A stretch of DNA of 19,061 bases. Source: an uncultured Eubacteriales bacterium (lineage in GTDB: Bacteria; Bacillota; Clostridia; Oscillospirales; Oscillospiraceae). The DNA lies in contig URAL01000033.1 in NCBI GenBank assembly GCA_900545805.1, forward strand, positions 1 through 19,061. Direction: 5' to 3'. This document shows, piece by piece, positions 6,306 through 13,709 of this stretch. The stretch's first letter is position 1; each line of letters begins with the position of its first letter. Position numbers and translations under genes: made by a program. The notes beneath the pieces are model-generated. The model made no database searches. It saw only the letters and a program-made list of their open reading frames with translations, and had not been told where the DNA came from.

Positions 6306-7042
6306 GCAGAATAGATGTATTGGGCGTCGGATTCGATGATTTGACGCGGGAAAATGCGATAGATATGTGCAAAATGCTTATTGACGAGCATCGCAGTGCA
6401 TATATGGTCACGCCGAACCCGGAGATAGTCATGGCGGCCTGGGATGATCCGGCGCTGCACGATGCGATATGCGGGGCGGATATCGTCATACCCGACGGTA
6501 TCGGCGTAGTAAAGGCGGCAAAAATCATCGGGACCCCGCTTAAAGAACGCCTGCCCGGCATAGAGATAGGCGAGGCGATACTTGAATACGCCGCCGGAAG
6601 CGGAAAGAGCGTTTTCCTGCTTGGCGCAAAGCCCGGAGTTGCCGAGACTGCCGCCGCAAAAATGAGGGAGCAGTTTCCGGGTCTCAATGTCTGCGGCACA
6701 AACGACGGATATTTTAAAGAGGACGCCCCTGTTATTGAAAAAATCAATGCCGTAAAGCCGGATTTTCTCATGGTCTGCCTCGGAGCACCAAAGCAGGAGC
6801 TTTGGATGGCGGAAAACGCGCCCATGCTCAATGTCGGTCTCATGGCAGGACTCGGCGGTTCGCTTGACGTTTTTGCAGGAACCGTTATGCGCGCTCCGAA
6901 GGCTTGGCAGAAAATGAACGCCGAGTGGCTGTATCGCTGCATAAAGGAGCCGTGGCGCTTCAAGCGCATAGCGCGCCTGCCGCTTTTCATAATCAAGGCG
7001 TGGATAAAACGTATAAGGAAGTTATTCAATGGAAAAGGGTAA
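6302..7042 (+). CDS. WecG/TagA/CpsF family glycosyltransferase
   Basis: A 246-residue GT26-family enzyme. In Gram-positives TagA adds ManNAc to the undecaprenyl-PP-GlcNAc precursor of the wall teichoic acid linkage unit; other members make different surface glycans. Visible: ENAIDMCKMLI near the start, MVTPNPEIVM with T37, IPDGIGVV with D65 (both positions equal the Thr and Asp reported as catalytic in TagA), VFLLGAKPGVAE, LMVCLGAPKQELWM, and VGLGG-like GLMAGLGGSLDVFAG. A basic tail rich in K/R (YRCIKEPWRFKRIARL to the end) resembles the appendage that anchors TagA to the membrane. The start is the rare TTG at 6302 overlapping the sirtuin stop (TTGA); GGAAGG lies about 14 bp upstream, rather far. 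The end overlaps tmk by 14 bp. Confidence 0.92.
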   Translation: MSRIDVLGVGFDDLTRENAIDMCKMLIDEHRSAYMVTPNPEIVMAAWDDPALHDAICGADIVIPDGIGVVKAAKIIGTPLKERLPGIEIGEAILEYAAGSGKSVFLLGAKPGVAETAAAKMREQFPGLNVCGTNDGYFKEDAPVIEKINAVKPDFLMVCLGAPKQELWMAENAPMLNVGLMAGLGGSLDVFAGTVMRAPKAWQKMNAEWLYRCIKEPWRFKRIARLPLFIIKAWIKRIRKLFNGKG

Positions 7043-7697
7043 GCTTATCGTATTTGAGGGCATCGACGGCAGCGGCAAGTCCGCGCATTACAGACGCGTG
7101 TGCGCCCGCCTTGAGGCCGAGGGAATAGATTATCGCCATATCGTCTTTCCACGCTATGATAATGACAGCAGCGCACTGATAAAAATGTACCTCGGCGGAG
7201 ATTTCGGCTCAAGTCCGAACGATGTAAACGCCTACGCTGCATCGACATTTTACGCTGTCGACCGTTTTGCGGCCTACAGGACAGATTGGGGCAGCGCATA
7301 CAACTCCGGCAAGTTTATCCTGTCGGACAGATATACGACCTCCAACGCCGTTCATCAGGGTGCAAAGCTTTCAAATGAGGAGCTTCCCGGATTCTTTGAG
7401 TGGCTGTATGATTTTGAATACGTAAAGCTCGGCCTTCCAAGGCCCGACCTTGTCATATACCTTGATGTCGATGTCGAGACCTCACTCAAGCGCATGAAGC
7501 ACCGTCAGGAGAAAACACACACCTCGGCAGATATTCATGAGAAGGATATCAAGTATCTTGAAAACTGCCTGAGAGTTGCAGACAAGGCAGCCGATTATTA
7601 CGGCTGGACACGTATCCCGTTTATGAAAAACGGCGTTGAGCGCGAGATAGACGAAAAGCATGAAGAGATATACTCTATCATCAAGTCCACTCTGTGA
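7029..7697 (+). CDS. tmk: Thymidylate kinase
   Basis: Phosphorylates dTMP to dTDP for DNA synthesis; cytoplasmic. The 222 residues show a P-loop FEGIDGSGKS (9-18), the dTMP-contacting FPRYDNDSSAL (40-50), DRF (78-80), the DRY signature ILSDRYTTSNAVHQ (97-110, D100-R101), and YLDVDVETSLKRM before the lid (HRQEKTHTSADIHE, 158-171). AAGGAAG, about 8 bp before ATG 7029, is the ribosome binding site and lies inside the glycosyltransferase end. The two frames overlap by 14 bp, and the following cyclo-ligase frame overlaps the tmk end. The sequence is the longer tmk form seen in Clostridia. Confidence 0.94.
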   Translation: MEKGKLIVFEGIDGSGKSAHYRRVCARLEAEGIDYRHIVFPRYDNDSSALIKMYLGGDFGSSPNDVNAYAASTFYAVDRFAAYRTDWGSAYNSGKFILSDRYTTSNAVHQGAKLSNEELPGFFEWLYDFEYVKLGLPRPDLVIYLDVDVETSLKRMKHRQEKTHTSADIHEKDIKYLENCLRVADKAADYYGWTRIPFMKNGVEREIDEKHEEIYSIIKSTL

Positions 7698-8229
7698 ACA
7701 AAAGCGTAAAATACGCATTCAAAAGATCAGGCAAGCAAAAAGCCTCGCCGAGAATTATATCCATGAGAGCGACGAGACGATATTAAATAAGCTCCTTGAC
7801 CTTGATGAGCTTGATAATGCCGGCACGGTGTTTCTGTATCACAGCATCGGCCGCGAGGTATCGACCACTGAGCTCATAGAGAGACTTCTCAAAAGCGGCA
7901 AACGCGTCGCACTTCCCGTAAGCGGAGACGACGGAGCAATGGAGTTTTACCTTTTAAGCAGCCTGTCCGAGCTGACGCCGGGAAAATTCGGGATACCCGA
8001 ACCACCGGTGACGCGGCCGGTAAAGCCGAAAGCCGACGACGTTATGATCGCTCCGGCACTGTGCTGCGATAAGCTCGGCCACCGTTTGGGGCACGGCGCA
8101 GGGTACTATGATCGTTATCTTGCACGATATAAGTGCTTCAGTATCTGCCTTTGCAGAAGAGCCTTGCTCGAGGATGAGCTCCCGGCAGAGGATACCGATA
8201 TCGCGGTATCGCTCGTTTTGACGGATTGA
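7660..8229 (+). CDS. 5-formyltetrahydrofolate cyclo-ligase
   Basis: Converts 5-formyl-THF to 5,10-methenyl-THF with ATP, recycling a folate storage form. The 189-residue frame has the family opening KRKIRIQKIRQAKSLAENYI, the substrate-pocket motif YHSIGREVSTTELI (60-73), FGIPEP (110-115), and the ATP-binding signature LGHRLGHGAGYYDRYL (139-154). The start is uncertain: ATG 7660 is the only usual start codon ahead of the conserved part, but it lies 38 bp inside tmk, has only a weak ribosome binding site, and adds about 14 non-family residues. Translation may depend on coupling to tmk. This is the last gene of the operon. No plus-strand terminator is visible after it; the hairpin at 8239-8256 lacks a T-run in this direction. 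Confidence 0.92.
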   Translation: MKRYTLSSSPLCEQKRKIRIQKIRQAKSLAENYIHESDETILNKLLDLDELDNAGTVFLYHSIGREVSTTELIERLLKSGKRVALPVSGDDGAMEFYLLSSLSELTPGKFGIPEPPVTRPVKPKADDVMIAPALCCDKLGHRLGHGAGYYDRYLARYKCFSICLCRRALLEDELPAEDTDIAVSLVLTD

Positions 8230-8230
8230 A

Positions 8231-8256
8231 AATAAAAAGGGCTCTTTTCAGAGCCC
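8231..8256 (-). terminator. Rho-independent terminator of the Cys/Gly-rich peptide gene
   Basis: On the minus strand, GGGCTC / GAGCCC arms (plus 8251-8256 and 8239-8244) with a 6-base loop are followed by TTTTTATT. The T-run exists only on the minus strand, so it ends the peptide transcript, ten bases after its stop. Confidence 0.8.
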
Positions 8257-8265
8257 CGTGCAGTC

Positions 8266-8409
8266 TCAGCAGCCGCAGCCGCAGTCGTTGCCGCCGCAGC
8301 CGCTGTTGCAGCCGCAGCCGCAGCTTCCGCCGCAATTGCCGCAGCCGAAGAAGAGAATTATGAGTATGAGAATGATCCAGATGCAGCTGTTATTGTTGTT
8401 GCAGAACAT
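8266..8409 (-). CDS. Cysteine/glycine-rich small membrane peptide (47 aa)
   Basis: A real small gene judged by context: GGAAAGG is 8 bp before ATG 8409, and a terminator follows its TGA at 8266-8268. The 47 residues consist of a polar head MFCNNNNSC, a short hydrophobic stretch IWIILILIILFF (10-21), and a tail made almost only of Gly, Cys, Asn, Ser and Asp (GCGNCGGSCGCGC.. to CGCGC). It has 11 cysteines and 11 glycines. It resembles the poorly described clostridial 'high-cysteine HCB/chorion-like' peptides; I know of no proven function. It may bind metal, form disulfides in the envelope, or belong to the spore surface; none of this is shown. It lies opposite its neighbours, between the folate operon and mltG. 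A longer frame from 8466 lacks a ribosome binding site. Confidence 0.75.
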   Translation of the reverse strand: MFCNNNNSCIWIILILIILFFGCGNCGGSCGCGCNSGCGGNDCGCGC

Positions 8410-8519
8410 ATATATTACCTTTCCCCGCGCATAGAATTTCGCAGCTCGGCCCGGCGCGGCGGACACACGACACGAAGCTTATCACGCGTTGAGCGCAGCG
8501 CTTGCTGCGTCTGCTGTAT

Positions 8520-8549
8520 ATTATGCCGTAACGGCAAATCAGGTTACAA
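8520..8549 (-). promoter_or_regulatory. Weak candidate promoter of the Cys/Gly peptide gene
   Basis: On the minus strand, TTGTAA (plus 8544-8549), an 18-bp spacer and CATAAT (plus 8520-8525). It would give a leader of about 100 nt containing a CGCAGC/GCTGCG hairpin (plus 8494-8509). The spacer holds the palindrome TGCCGT-A-ACGGCA. For mltG on the plus strand I see only TATATT at 8517-8522, with no convincing -35 box. Confidence 0.35.
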
Positions 8550-8557
8550 ACGGCAAA
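8524..8557. repeat. Operator-like palindrome plus direct repeat ahead of mltG
   Basis: TGCCGT-A-ACGGCA (8524-8536) is a perfect inverted repeat around one base. Half of it recurs in direct orientation: AACGGCAAA is at 8530-8538 and 8549-8557, 19 bp apart (about two helical turns). Both lie between the divergent peptide and mltG starts. Confidence 0.45.
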
Positions 8558-8567
8558 GGAGACATCT

Positions 8568-9806
8568 ATGGCTGATAAGAAAACAGATTTTGACGAGCTC
8601 TTCGGAAAGAAAGAACCCGACCGGAAGCCCAAAAAGGCAGCAGCCCCGGCGCAGAAAAAAGCGCCTGCGCAGTCAAGACCGAGCGCGGCTGCCGCAAAAA
8701 GCGAAAATAAAAGCGGCCTCGCCGGCGGAGCGCTTTACTTTTTATTTGTAATAAGCGTCAGTATAATCCTGGCATGCCTTGCGTGGGCGGCGGCGACGGA
8801 TGTTTTGGGCTTTAAGTCATCGGACACCGTAGCGCAGATCACCCTTGATAAGGACAGATTTACTTACCAAGAAGTTAAGGTCACGGACGATGACGGCAAC
8901 ATAAAGACCAAAAAGGTACATTATGCCGATATGAGCTATGTTGCCGACCAGCTCAAGGATAACGGTATAATCAAGTATAAGTGGCTCTTTAAGCTCTTCG
9001 GATCTGTGTATAATGCAGATGAGAAAATCGATCCCGGCACATATGAGCTCAAGGCGATATACGACTACAAGGCGCTTGTAAAGAAAATGACCTCCGGCTC
9101 GGCCGCAATGGTCACGAAGAAGATAACCTTCCCTGAGGGCTATACTATGCGCCAGATATTCAAAAAGCTCAATGCCGAGGGAGTTTGCGATTATGATGAG
9201 CTCATGGATGCCGCTGCAAATTCGACGTTTAACTACTCCTTCCTTGAAGGAACGGAGAAGGGCGACGCAAACAGGCTCGAAGGCTTTCTGTTCCCGGATA
9301 CCTATGAGTTCTATGAGGGTATGCCCGCCGCAACGGCGATAAACAAGCTGCTTGAGGTATTCCACTATAAGATGACTGCAGAGATGCTCGAGTGGCAGGA
9401 GGAAAGCGGCTATACCATGCGCGAGATCATAACAATTGCGTCGATGATTGAAAAGGAAGCGGCAAACGATACCGAGCAGTACACCATCGCGTCGGTCATC
9501 TACAACCGGCTTAAAAAGGACTGGCCGCTTCAGATAGACTCGACGACGCTTTATGAGTATCCCGATCATGAGGGCGCACCGACGGCGGAGATGCTGGCTA
9601 AGGACAGCCCGTATAATACACGTATCAGCAAGGGTCTGCCGCCGTCTCCGATATGCAGCCCGGGCATAACGTCCATAAGGGCGGCATTGCAGCCGAGCAG
9701 CACAAATTACATGTACTACGCATTGAACACGGCCACCGGTCAGCACGAATTTTTCAAGACCGCCGATGCGTTTAATGCCTTTGTCGCAACACAGAATTAT
9801 GGCTGA
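8568..9806 (+). CDS. mltG: Endolytic murein transglycosylase MltG (YceG)
   Basis: Membrane-bound lytic transglycosylase that cuts nascent glycan strands and is thought to set their length. The 412 residues comprise a charged Lys/Ala/Pro-rich cytoplasmic N-terminus (1-50), one membrane helix (about 54-77, ALYFLFVISVSIILACLAWAA), a LysM-like part (ITFPEGYTMRQIFKKLNAEGV, 186-206) and the YceG catalytic domain: EGFLFPDTYEF (238-248), IASMIEKEAAN with the conserved EKE (295-297) that holds the catalytic glutamate, ASVIYNRL, LQIDSTTLYEY, SPYNTRISKGLPPSPICSPG and ALNTATGQHEFF. The ribosome binding site AAAGGAG is 7 bp before ATG 8568. Its stop overlaps the U32 gene start by 8 bp. The N-terminal tail is longer than in E. 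coli, as is common in Clostridia. Confidence 0.96.
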   Translation: MADKKTDFDELFGKKEPDRKPKKAAAPAQKKAPAQSRPSAAAAKSENKSGLAGGALYFLFVISVSIILACLAWAAATDVLGFKSSDTVAQITLDKDRFTYQEVKVTDDDGNIKTKKVHYADMSYVADQLKDNGIIKYKWLFKLFGSVYNADEKIDPGTYELKAIYDYKALVKKMTSGSAAMVTKKITFPEGYTMRQIFKKLNAEGVCDYDELMDAAANSTFNYSFLEGTEKGDANRLEGFLFPDTYEFYEGMPAATAINKLLEVFHYKMTAEMLEWQEESGYTMREIITIASMIEKEAANDTEQYTIASVIYNRLKKDWPLQIDSTTLYEYPDHEGAPTAEMLAKDSPYNTRISKGLPPSPICSPGITSIRAALQPSSTNYMYYALNTATGQHEFFKTADAFNAFVATQNYG

Positions 9807-11013
9807 TAAACGATGTGAGCTTCTTGCTCCGGCAGGAGATACGGAGCGTCTGTGTATGGCACTGCACTACGGCGCGGATGCTGTTTATCTCGCCGGTAAG
9901 CGCTTCGGAATGAGAGCCGCGGCAGGTAACTTCTCAATGGATGAGCTCGCCCGAGCCTGTGAAATGGCACATTATAAGGGCGCGCAGGTGCATTTGACAT
10001 GCAACACCTTGCCGCGAGAGGATGAGATCAAGGCGCTGCCCGACTTTCTTATAGAGGCGAAAAATGCCGGAGTCGACGCGTTTATAATAGCAGACCTCGG
10101 CGTTATGAAGGCGGCCGAAAAATATGCGCCCGATGTGCAGCGCCATGTAAGCACTCAGCTTGGTGTTATAAACAGCGCTACGGCTCGTGTCCTGTACGAC
10201 ATGGGCGCAAGCCGCGTAGTGCTTGCACGGGAAACGCCCATGCGCGATATATACGAGATCCGAGCAAATACTCCGAAGGAGCTCGAGATAGAGGCCTTTG
10301 TCCACGGCGCGATGTGCGTATCGTTTTCGGGACGCTGCCTGCTGTCAAATTATTTGACGGGCCGTGACGCGAACCGCGGGGAATGCGCACAGCCCTGCCG
10401 CTGGAAATACCGCCTTGTCGAAGAAAAGCGCCCCGGCGAGTATTTCGATATCACCGAGGATAACGGCACATATATCATGAACTCACGCGATATGTGCATG
10501 ATAGATCACATACCGGAGCTCATTGACGCGGGCGTTACGAGCTTCAAGATAGAAGGCAGAATGAAATCGGCTTATTATGCGGCCGCAGTCACAAACGCCT
10601 ATCGCCATGCTATAGACTGCGCACTGAAGGGTGAGGAGCTTCCTCAGATCTGGCGCGATGAGGTAGATAAGCTCAGCCACCGCCCGTATTGCACAGGCTT
10701 TTACTATGGTGACCCCGGCCAGCATTATTCGGAGACAAGCTATTATTCCGATGCTGAGATCTGCGCTGTTGTTGAGCAATGTGACGATGACGGAAATGCC
10801 GTTTTGACGCAGAGAAACCGCTTCTGCCTCGGCGACGAGCTAGAGCTTATGACAAACGACCATGAACCGGTACCGTTTACGGTCGAATACATGGAAAACG
10901 CCGACGGCGAGTCGATTGAAGCTGCGCCGCACGCGGTGATGATGATAAGAATGAAGCTGCCTGTAAAGTGCAGCCGCCTGTCGATTCTCAGGCGCATGAA
11001 GAAGACATATTAA
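9799..11013 (+). CDS. U32 family peptidase-like protein, tRNA hydroxylation (TrhP) type
   Basis: A 404-residue member of the U32 family. Named as collagenase-like peptidases, the best-studied bacterial members (TrhP/YegQ, YrrN/YrrO) instead make 5-hydroxyuridine at tRNA position 34. Seen: CELLAPAGDTERL and GADAVYLAGKRFGMRAAAGNF at the N-terminus, the U32 signature EAFVHGAMCVSFSGRCLLSNYLTGRDANRGECAQPCRWKY-type stretch with four cysteines C173, C180, C196 and C200 (candidate Fe-S ligands), MNSRDMCMIDHIPEL and FKIEGRMKSAYY. ATG 9799 is chosen because MADKRCELLAPAG matches the family opening; ATG codons at 9766 and 9775 would add unrelated residues, and none has a clear ribosome binding site. The gene sits between mltG (8-bp overlap) and alaS (14-bp gap), so it is in their operon. 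The tRNA role is inferred from family only. Confidence 0.9.
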   Translation: MADKRCELLAPAGDTERLCMALHYGADAVYLAGKRFGMRAAAGNFSMDELARACEMAHYKGAQVHLTCNTLPREDEIKALPDFLIEAKNAGVDAFIIADLGVMKAAEKYAPDVQRHVSTQLGVINSATARVLYDMGASRVVLARETPMRDIYEIRANTPKELEIEAFVHGAMCVSFSGRCLLSNYLTGRDANRGECAQPCRWKYRLVEEKRPGEYFDITEDNGTYIMNSRDMCMIDHIPELIDAGVTSFKIEGRMKSAYYAAAVTNAYRHAIDCALKGEELPQIWRDEVDKLSHRPYCTGFYYGDPGQHYSETSYYSDAEICAVVEQCDDDGNAVLTQRNRFCLGDELELMTNDHEPVPFTVEYMENADGESIEAAPHAVMMIRMKLPVKCSRLSILRRMKKTY

Positions 11014-11027
11014 AAAGGAGAAGATAT

Positions 11028-13694
11028 ATGAGGGCATACGGACTAAACGAATTGAGAGAAATGTTCCTGAGCTTTTTCGAGAGCAAGGGACACCTGAGAC
11101 TGCCCAGCTTTTCGCTGGTGCCGCAGAACGACAAATCCATCCTGCTCATAAATGCCGGTATGACTCCGATGAAGCCCTGGTTCAAGGGTGAGCAGATACC
11201 GCCTCGTAAGCGCGTGTGCACCTGCCAGAAGTGCATCCGCACGGGTGATATCGACAATGTCGGCCACACCGCACGCCACGGCACTTATTTTGAGATGCTC
11301 GGCAACTTCTCCTTCGGAGATTATTTTAAGCACGAGGCCATCGCCTGGAGCTGGGAGTTCCTAACGAGCGAGGAGTGGGTAGGACTCGACCCGAACAGGC
11401 TTTATCCCTCGGTTTACCTCGACGATGATGAGGCCTGGAGCATCTGGCATGACGAGATAGGCATACCCGCCGAGAAGATATTCCGCTTTGGCAAGGAGGA
11501 TAATTTCTGGGAGCATGGGGCAGGCCCCTGCGGTCCCTGCTCTGAGATATACTATGACAGAGGCGAGAAATACGGCTGCGGCAGGCCCGACTGCACCGTT
11601 GGCTGCGACTGCGACCGTTATATAGAGGTTTGGAACAACGTCTTCTCGCAGTTTGATAACGACGGACACGGAAACTATACTGAGCTTTCGCAGAAAAATA
11701 TCGATACCGGCATGGGTCTTGAGCGCCTTGCGGTCGTTTGCCAGGGCGTAAATTCGCTGTTTGATGTTGATACTGTAATGAATATTACCCACAAGGTTTC
11801 CGAGATCACCGGTGCGCACTACGGCGAGAGTGAAAAGCGCGACGTATCCCTGCGCGTTATCACCGACCATATCCGCAGCGCGACGTTTATGATCTGCGAC
11901 GGCATACTTCCGTCGAACGAGGGCCGCGGCTATGTTCTGCGCAGACTTCTGAGAAGAGCCGCACGTCATGGCAAGCTTCTCGGCGTAAACGAGCCCTTCC
12001 TTTACAGCATAATCGACACCGTTATCCATGAAAATGAGTGCCAGTATTCCGAGCTGCGCGAGAAACAGCAGTATATAACCCGCGTTGTAAAGAGCGAGGA
12101 GGACAGCTTTGCAAAAACCATCGACGCAGGCATGCAGATATATAACAGTCTGCTTGAGGAGCACAAGGCAAAGGGCGAGACGGTATTCTCCGGTGCAGAT
12201 GCCTTCAAGCTCTATGACACCTACGGCTTTCCTGTGGATATGACTGCTGAAATGCTCGTTGATGAGGGCATGACACTCGACCAGGACGAGTTCAGGACTC
12301 TTATGGAGGAGCAGCGCATACGTGCCCGCGAGGCCAGAAAGGCTCTCGGCGATCTCGGCTGGGAGGGGATCGACCTCGGCCTTGACGCGACTCCGACTGA
12401 GTTTACAGGCTACGATAAGCTCACAGATACGGCGACGGTTCTCGCCATTGTAAACGGTGACGAGCTCGCCGGTGAGATAAGCGAGGGTTGTGAGGGCATC
12501 ATTGTCATGGACAAGACCCCGTTCTATGCCGAGATGGGCGGCCAGCTCGCCGATAAGGGCGAGATCGGCTTCAGCCTTGAGGATGTCGAGCACGGCCAGC
12601 TCACGAAGTTCATAGTAAATAATGTCAAAAAAGATAAAGGCAACAAGTATCTGCACTACGGCGTGTGTGAGTCCGGCGCAATATCCGTCGGCGAGGAGGT
12701 CGTGGCCTCCGTAGATCCGGAGCGCCGCAAGGCTATATCCCGTGCGCATTCTGCAACGCATCTGCTGCACGCGGCTCTTAGAAAAATTCTGGGAGACCAT
12801 GTCCATCAGGCTGGCTCGCTCGTCGATGCCGATACACTGCGCTTTGACTTTACGCACTTTGAGGCAATGACCCCCAAGGAGGTTGCCGCTGTCGAGGATG
12901 CGGTCAACAATGCGGTGCTCGACGGCGTTGACATCACGGTTTGCGAAATGAGCCTTGAGGACGCCAAAAACAGCGGCGCCACGGCACTGTTCGGTGAAAA
13001 ATACGGTGATTTTGTCCGTGTCGTAAAAATGGGCGATTACAGCACGGAGCTTTGCGGCGGTACGCATCTTGACAATACCGCAAAGGTAGGTATGTTCCAT
13101 ATAACAAGCGAATACTCCGTAGCAAGCGGCGTTCGCCGTATCGAGGCTGTCACCGGCAGAAAATATCTCGAAATGGCAAAGCGCTCATATATGACCGTCG
13201 CCCGTGCAGCCGAGAGTCTCAAGGCAAAGCCGAGCGAGCTTCTGACAAAGGCCGAGGGCTTTGTCAGCGAGGTCAAGAACCTGCGTCAGAAGGTCGAAAA
13301 AATGAAGGATAAGATCCTTGCAAGTGACGTAGAGCGCTTCCTGTTTGCCGCAAAGAAGATAGGCGACTTTGATGTTCTGACCGCAACGCGCACGGATCTT
13401 GACGCAAACGACCTCAGAAAGATCGGCGATTTCCTTCGCGATAAGGATCCGAAGATTATTGCCGTGCTCGCAACAGCAAACGAATCCAAGGTCACATTCA
13501 CAGCCTGCTGCGGCAAGGATGCCGTGGCGGCAGGCATCAAGGCCGGAGATATCGTCAAGGCTGTCTCTGCCGTTTCAGGCGGCAAGGGCGGCGGCAAGCC
13601 GGACTCGGCCATGGGAGGCGGCAACGATGTGCTCAAGATGGACAACGCCCTTGCTATAGTCGACGATCTCGTCGCCGAAAAGCTTGGACTTTAA
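11028..13694 (+). CDS. alaS: Alanyl-tRNA synthetase
   Basis: Class II synthetase that charges tRNA-Ala and edits mischarged Ser/Gly. The 888 residues have the usual length and order: catalytic domain (LREMFLSFFESKGH, INAGMTPMKPWFKG, GHTARHGTYFEMLGNFSFGDYF, DTGMGLERLAVV, GRGYVLRRLLRRAARHG), editing domain with zinc site H574/H578 (HSATH) and C676/H680 (CGGTH), coiled linker (about 725-770), and C-Ala domain ending GGKGGGKPDSAMGGGND. An extra Cys-rich insertion, YGCGRPDCTVGCDCDRYIEVWN, lies in the catalytic domain. ATG 11028 has AAGGAG 7 bp upstream; a 20-residue longer frame from 10968 runs into the U32 gene and is rejected. No T-box fits in the 14-bp gap, so it relies on the mltG operon transcript or an internal promoter I cannot see. 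Confidence 0.98.
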   Translation: MRAYGLNELREMFLSFFESKGHLRLPSFSLVPQNDKSILLINAGMTPMKPWFKGEQIPPRKRVCTCQKCIRTGDIDNVGHTARHGTYFEMLGNFSFGDYFKHEAIAWSWEFLTSEEWVGLDPNRLYPSVYLDDDEAWSIWHDEIGIPAEKIFRFGKEDNFWEHGAGPCGPCSEIYYDRGEKYGCGRPDCTVGCDCDRYIEVWNNVFSQFDNDGHGNYTELSQKNIDTGMGLERLAVVCQGVNSLFDVDTVMNITHKVSEITGAHYGESEKRDVSLRVITDHIRSATFMICDGILPSNEGRGYVLRRLLRRAARHGKLLGVNEPFLYSIIDTVIHENECQYSELREKQQYITRVVKSEEDSFAKTIDAGMQIYNSLLEEHKAKGETVFSGADAFKLYDTYGFPVDMTAEMLVDEGMTLDQDEFRTLMEEQRIRAREARKALGDLGWEGIDLGLDATPTEFTGYDKLTDTATVLAIVNGDELAGEISEGCEGIIVMDKTPFYAEMGGQLADKGEIGFSLEDVEHGQLTKFIVNNVKKDKGNKYLHYGVCESGAISVGEEVVASVDPERRKAISRAHSATHLLHAALRKILGDHVHQAGSLVDADTLRFDFTHFEAMTPKEVAAVEDAVNNAVLDGVDITVCEMSLEDAKNSGATALFGEKYGDFVRVVKMGDYSTELCGGTHLDNTAKVGMFHITSEYSVASGVRRIEAVTGRKYLEMAKRSYMTVARAAESLKAKPSELLTKAEGFVSEVKNLRQKVEKMKDKILASDVERFLFAAKKIGDFDVLTATRTDLDANDLRKIGDFLRDKDPKIIAVLATANESKVTFTACCGKDAVAAGIKAGDIVKAVSAVSGGKGGGKPDSAMGGGNDVLKMDNALAIVDDLVAEKLGL

Positions 13695-13709
13695 CAGGAG
13701 GTAAGATCA

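Noticed and set aside
6292..7029. 245-codon minus-strand frame opposite the TagA-like gene
   Set aside because: The plus strand encodes a clear GT26 protein with its catalytic motifs; the minus frame is low-complexity Ser/Ala/Pro/Ile without family features.
8239..8256. Plus-strand terminator after the cyclo-ligase gene
   Set aside because: The hairpin is followed by CGTGCAG on the plus strand; the T-run exists only on the minus strand.
8817..9746. 309-codon minus-strand frame opposite mltG
   Set aside because: Shadow of mltG; composition is rich in Arg, His and Cys runs with no domain pattern.
10968..11027. 20-residue N-terminal extension of alaS
   Set aside because: It overlaps the end of the U32 gene, while AAGGAG precedes ATG 11028 and the protein there begins as AlaRS does.
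11014..11027. T-box riboswitch upstream of alaS
   Set aside because: The gap is 14 bp, and no T-box sequence or antiterminator is seen in the preceding gene end.
11361..13100. Long open frame on the minus strand opposite alaS (579 codons)
   Set aside because: It lies wholly inside alaS in a shadow frame, shows no recognisable domain or ribosome binding site, and its length reflects the codon bias of alaS.
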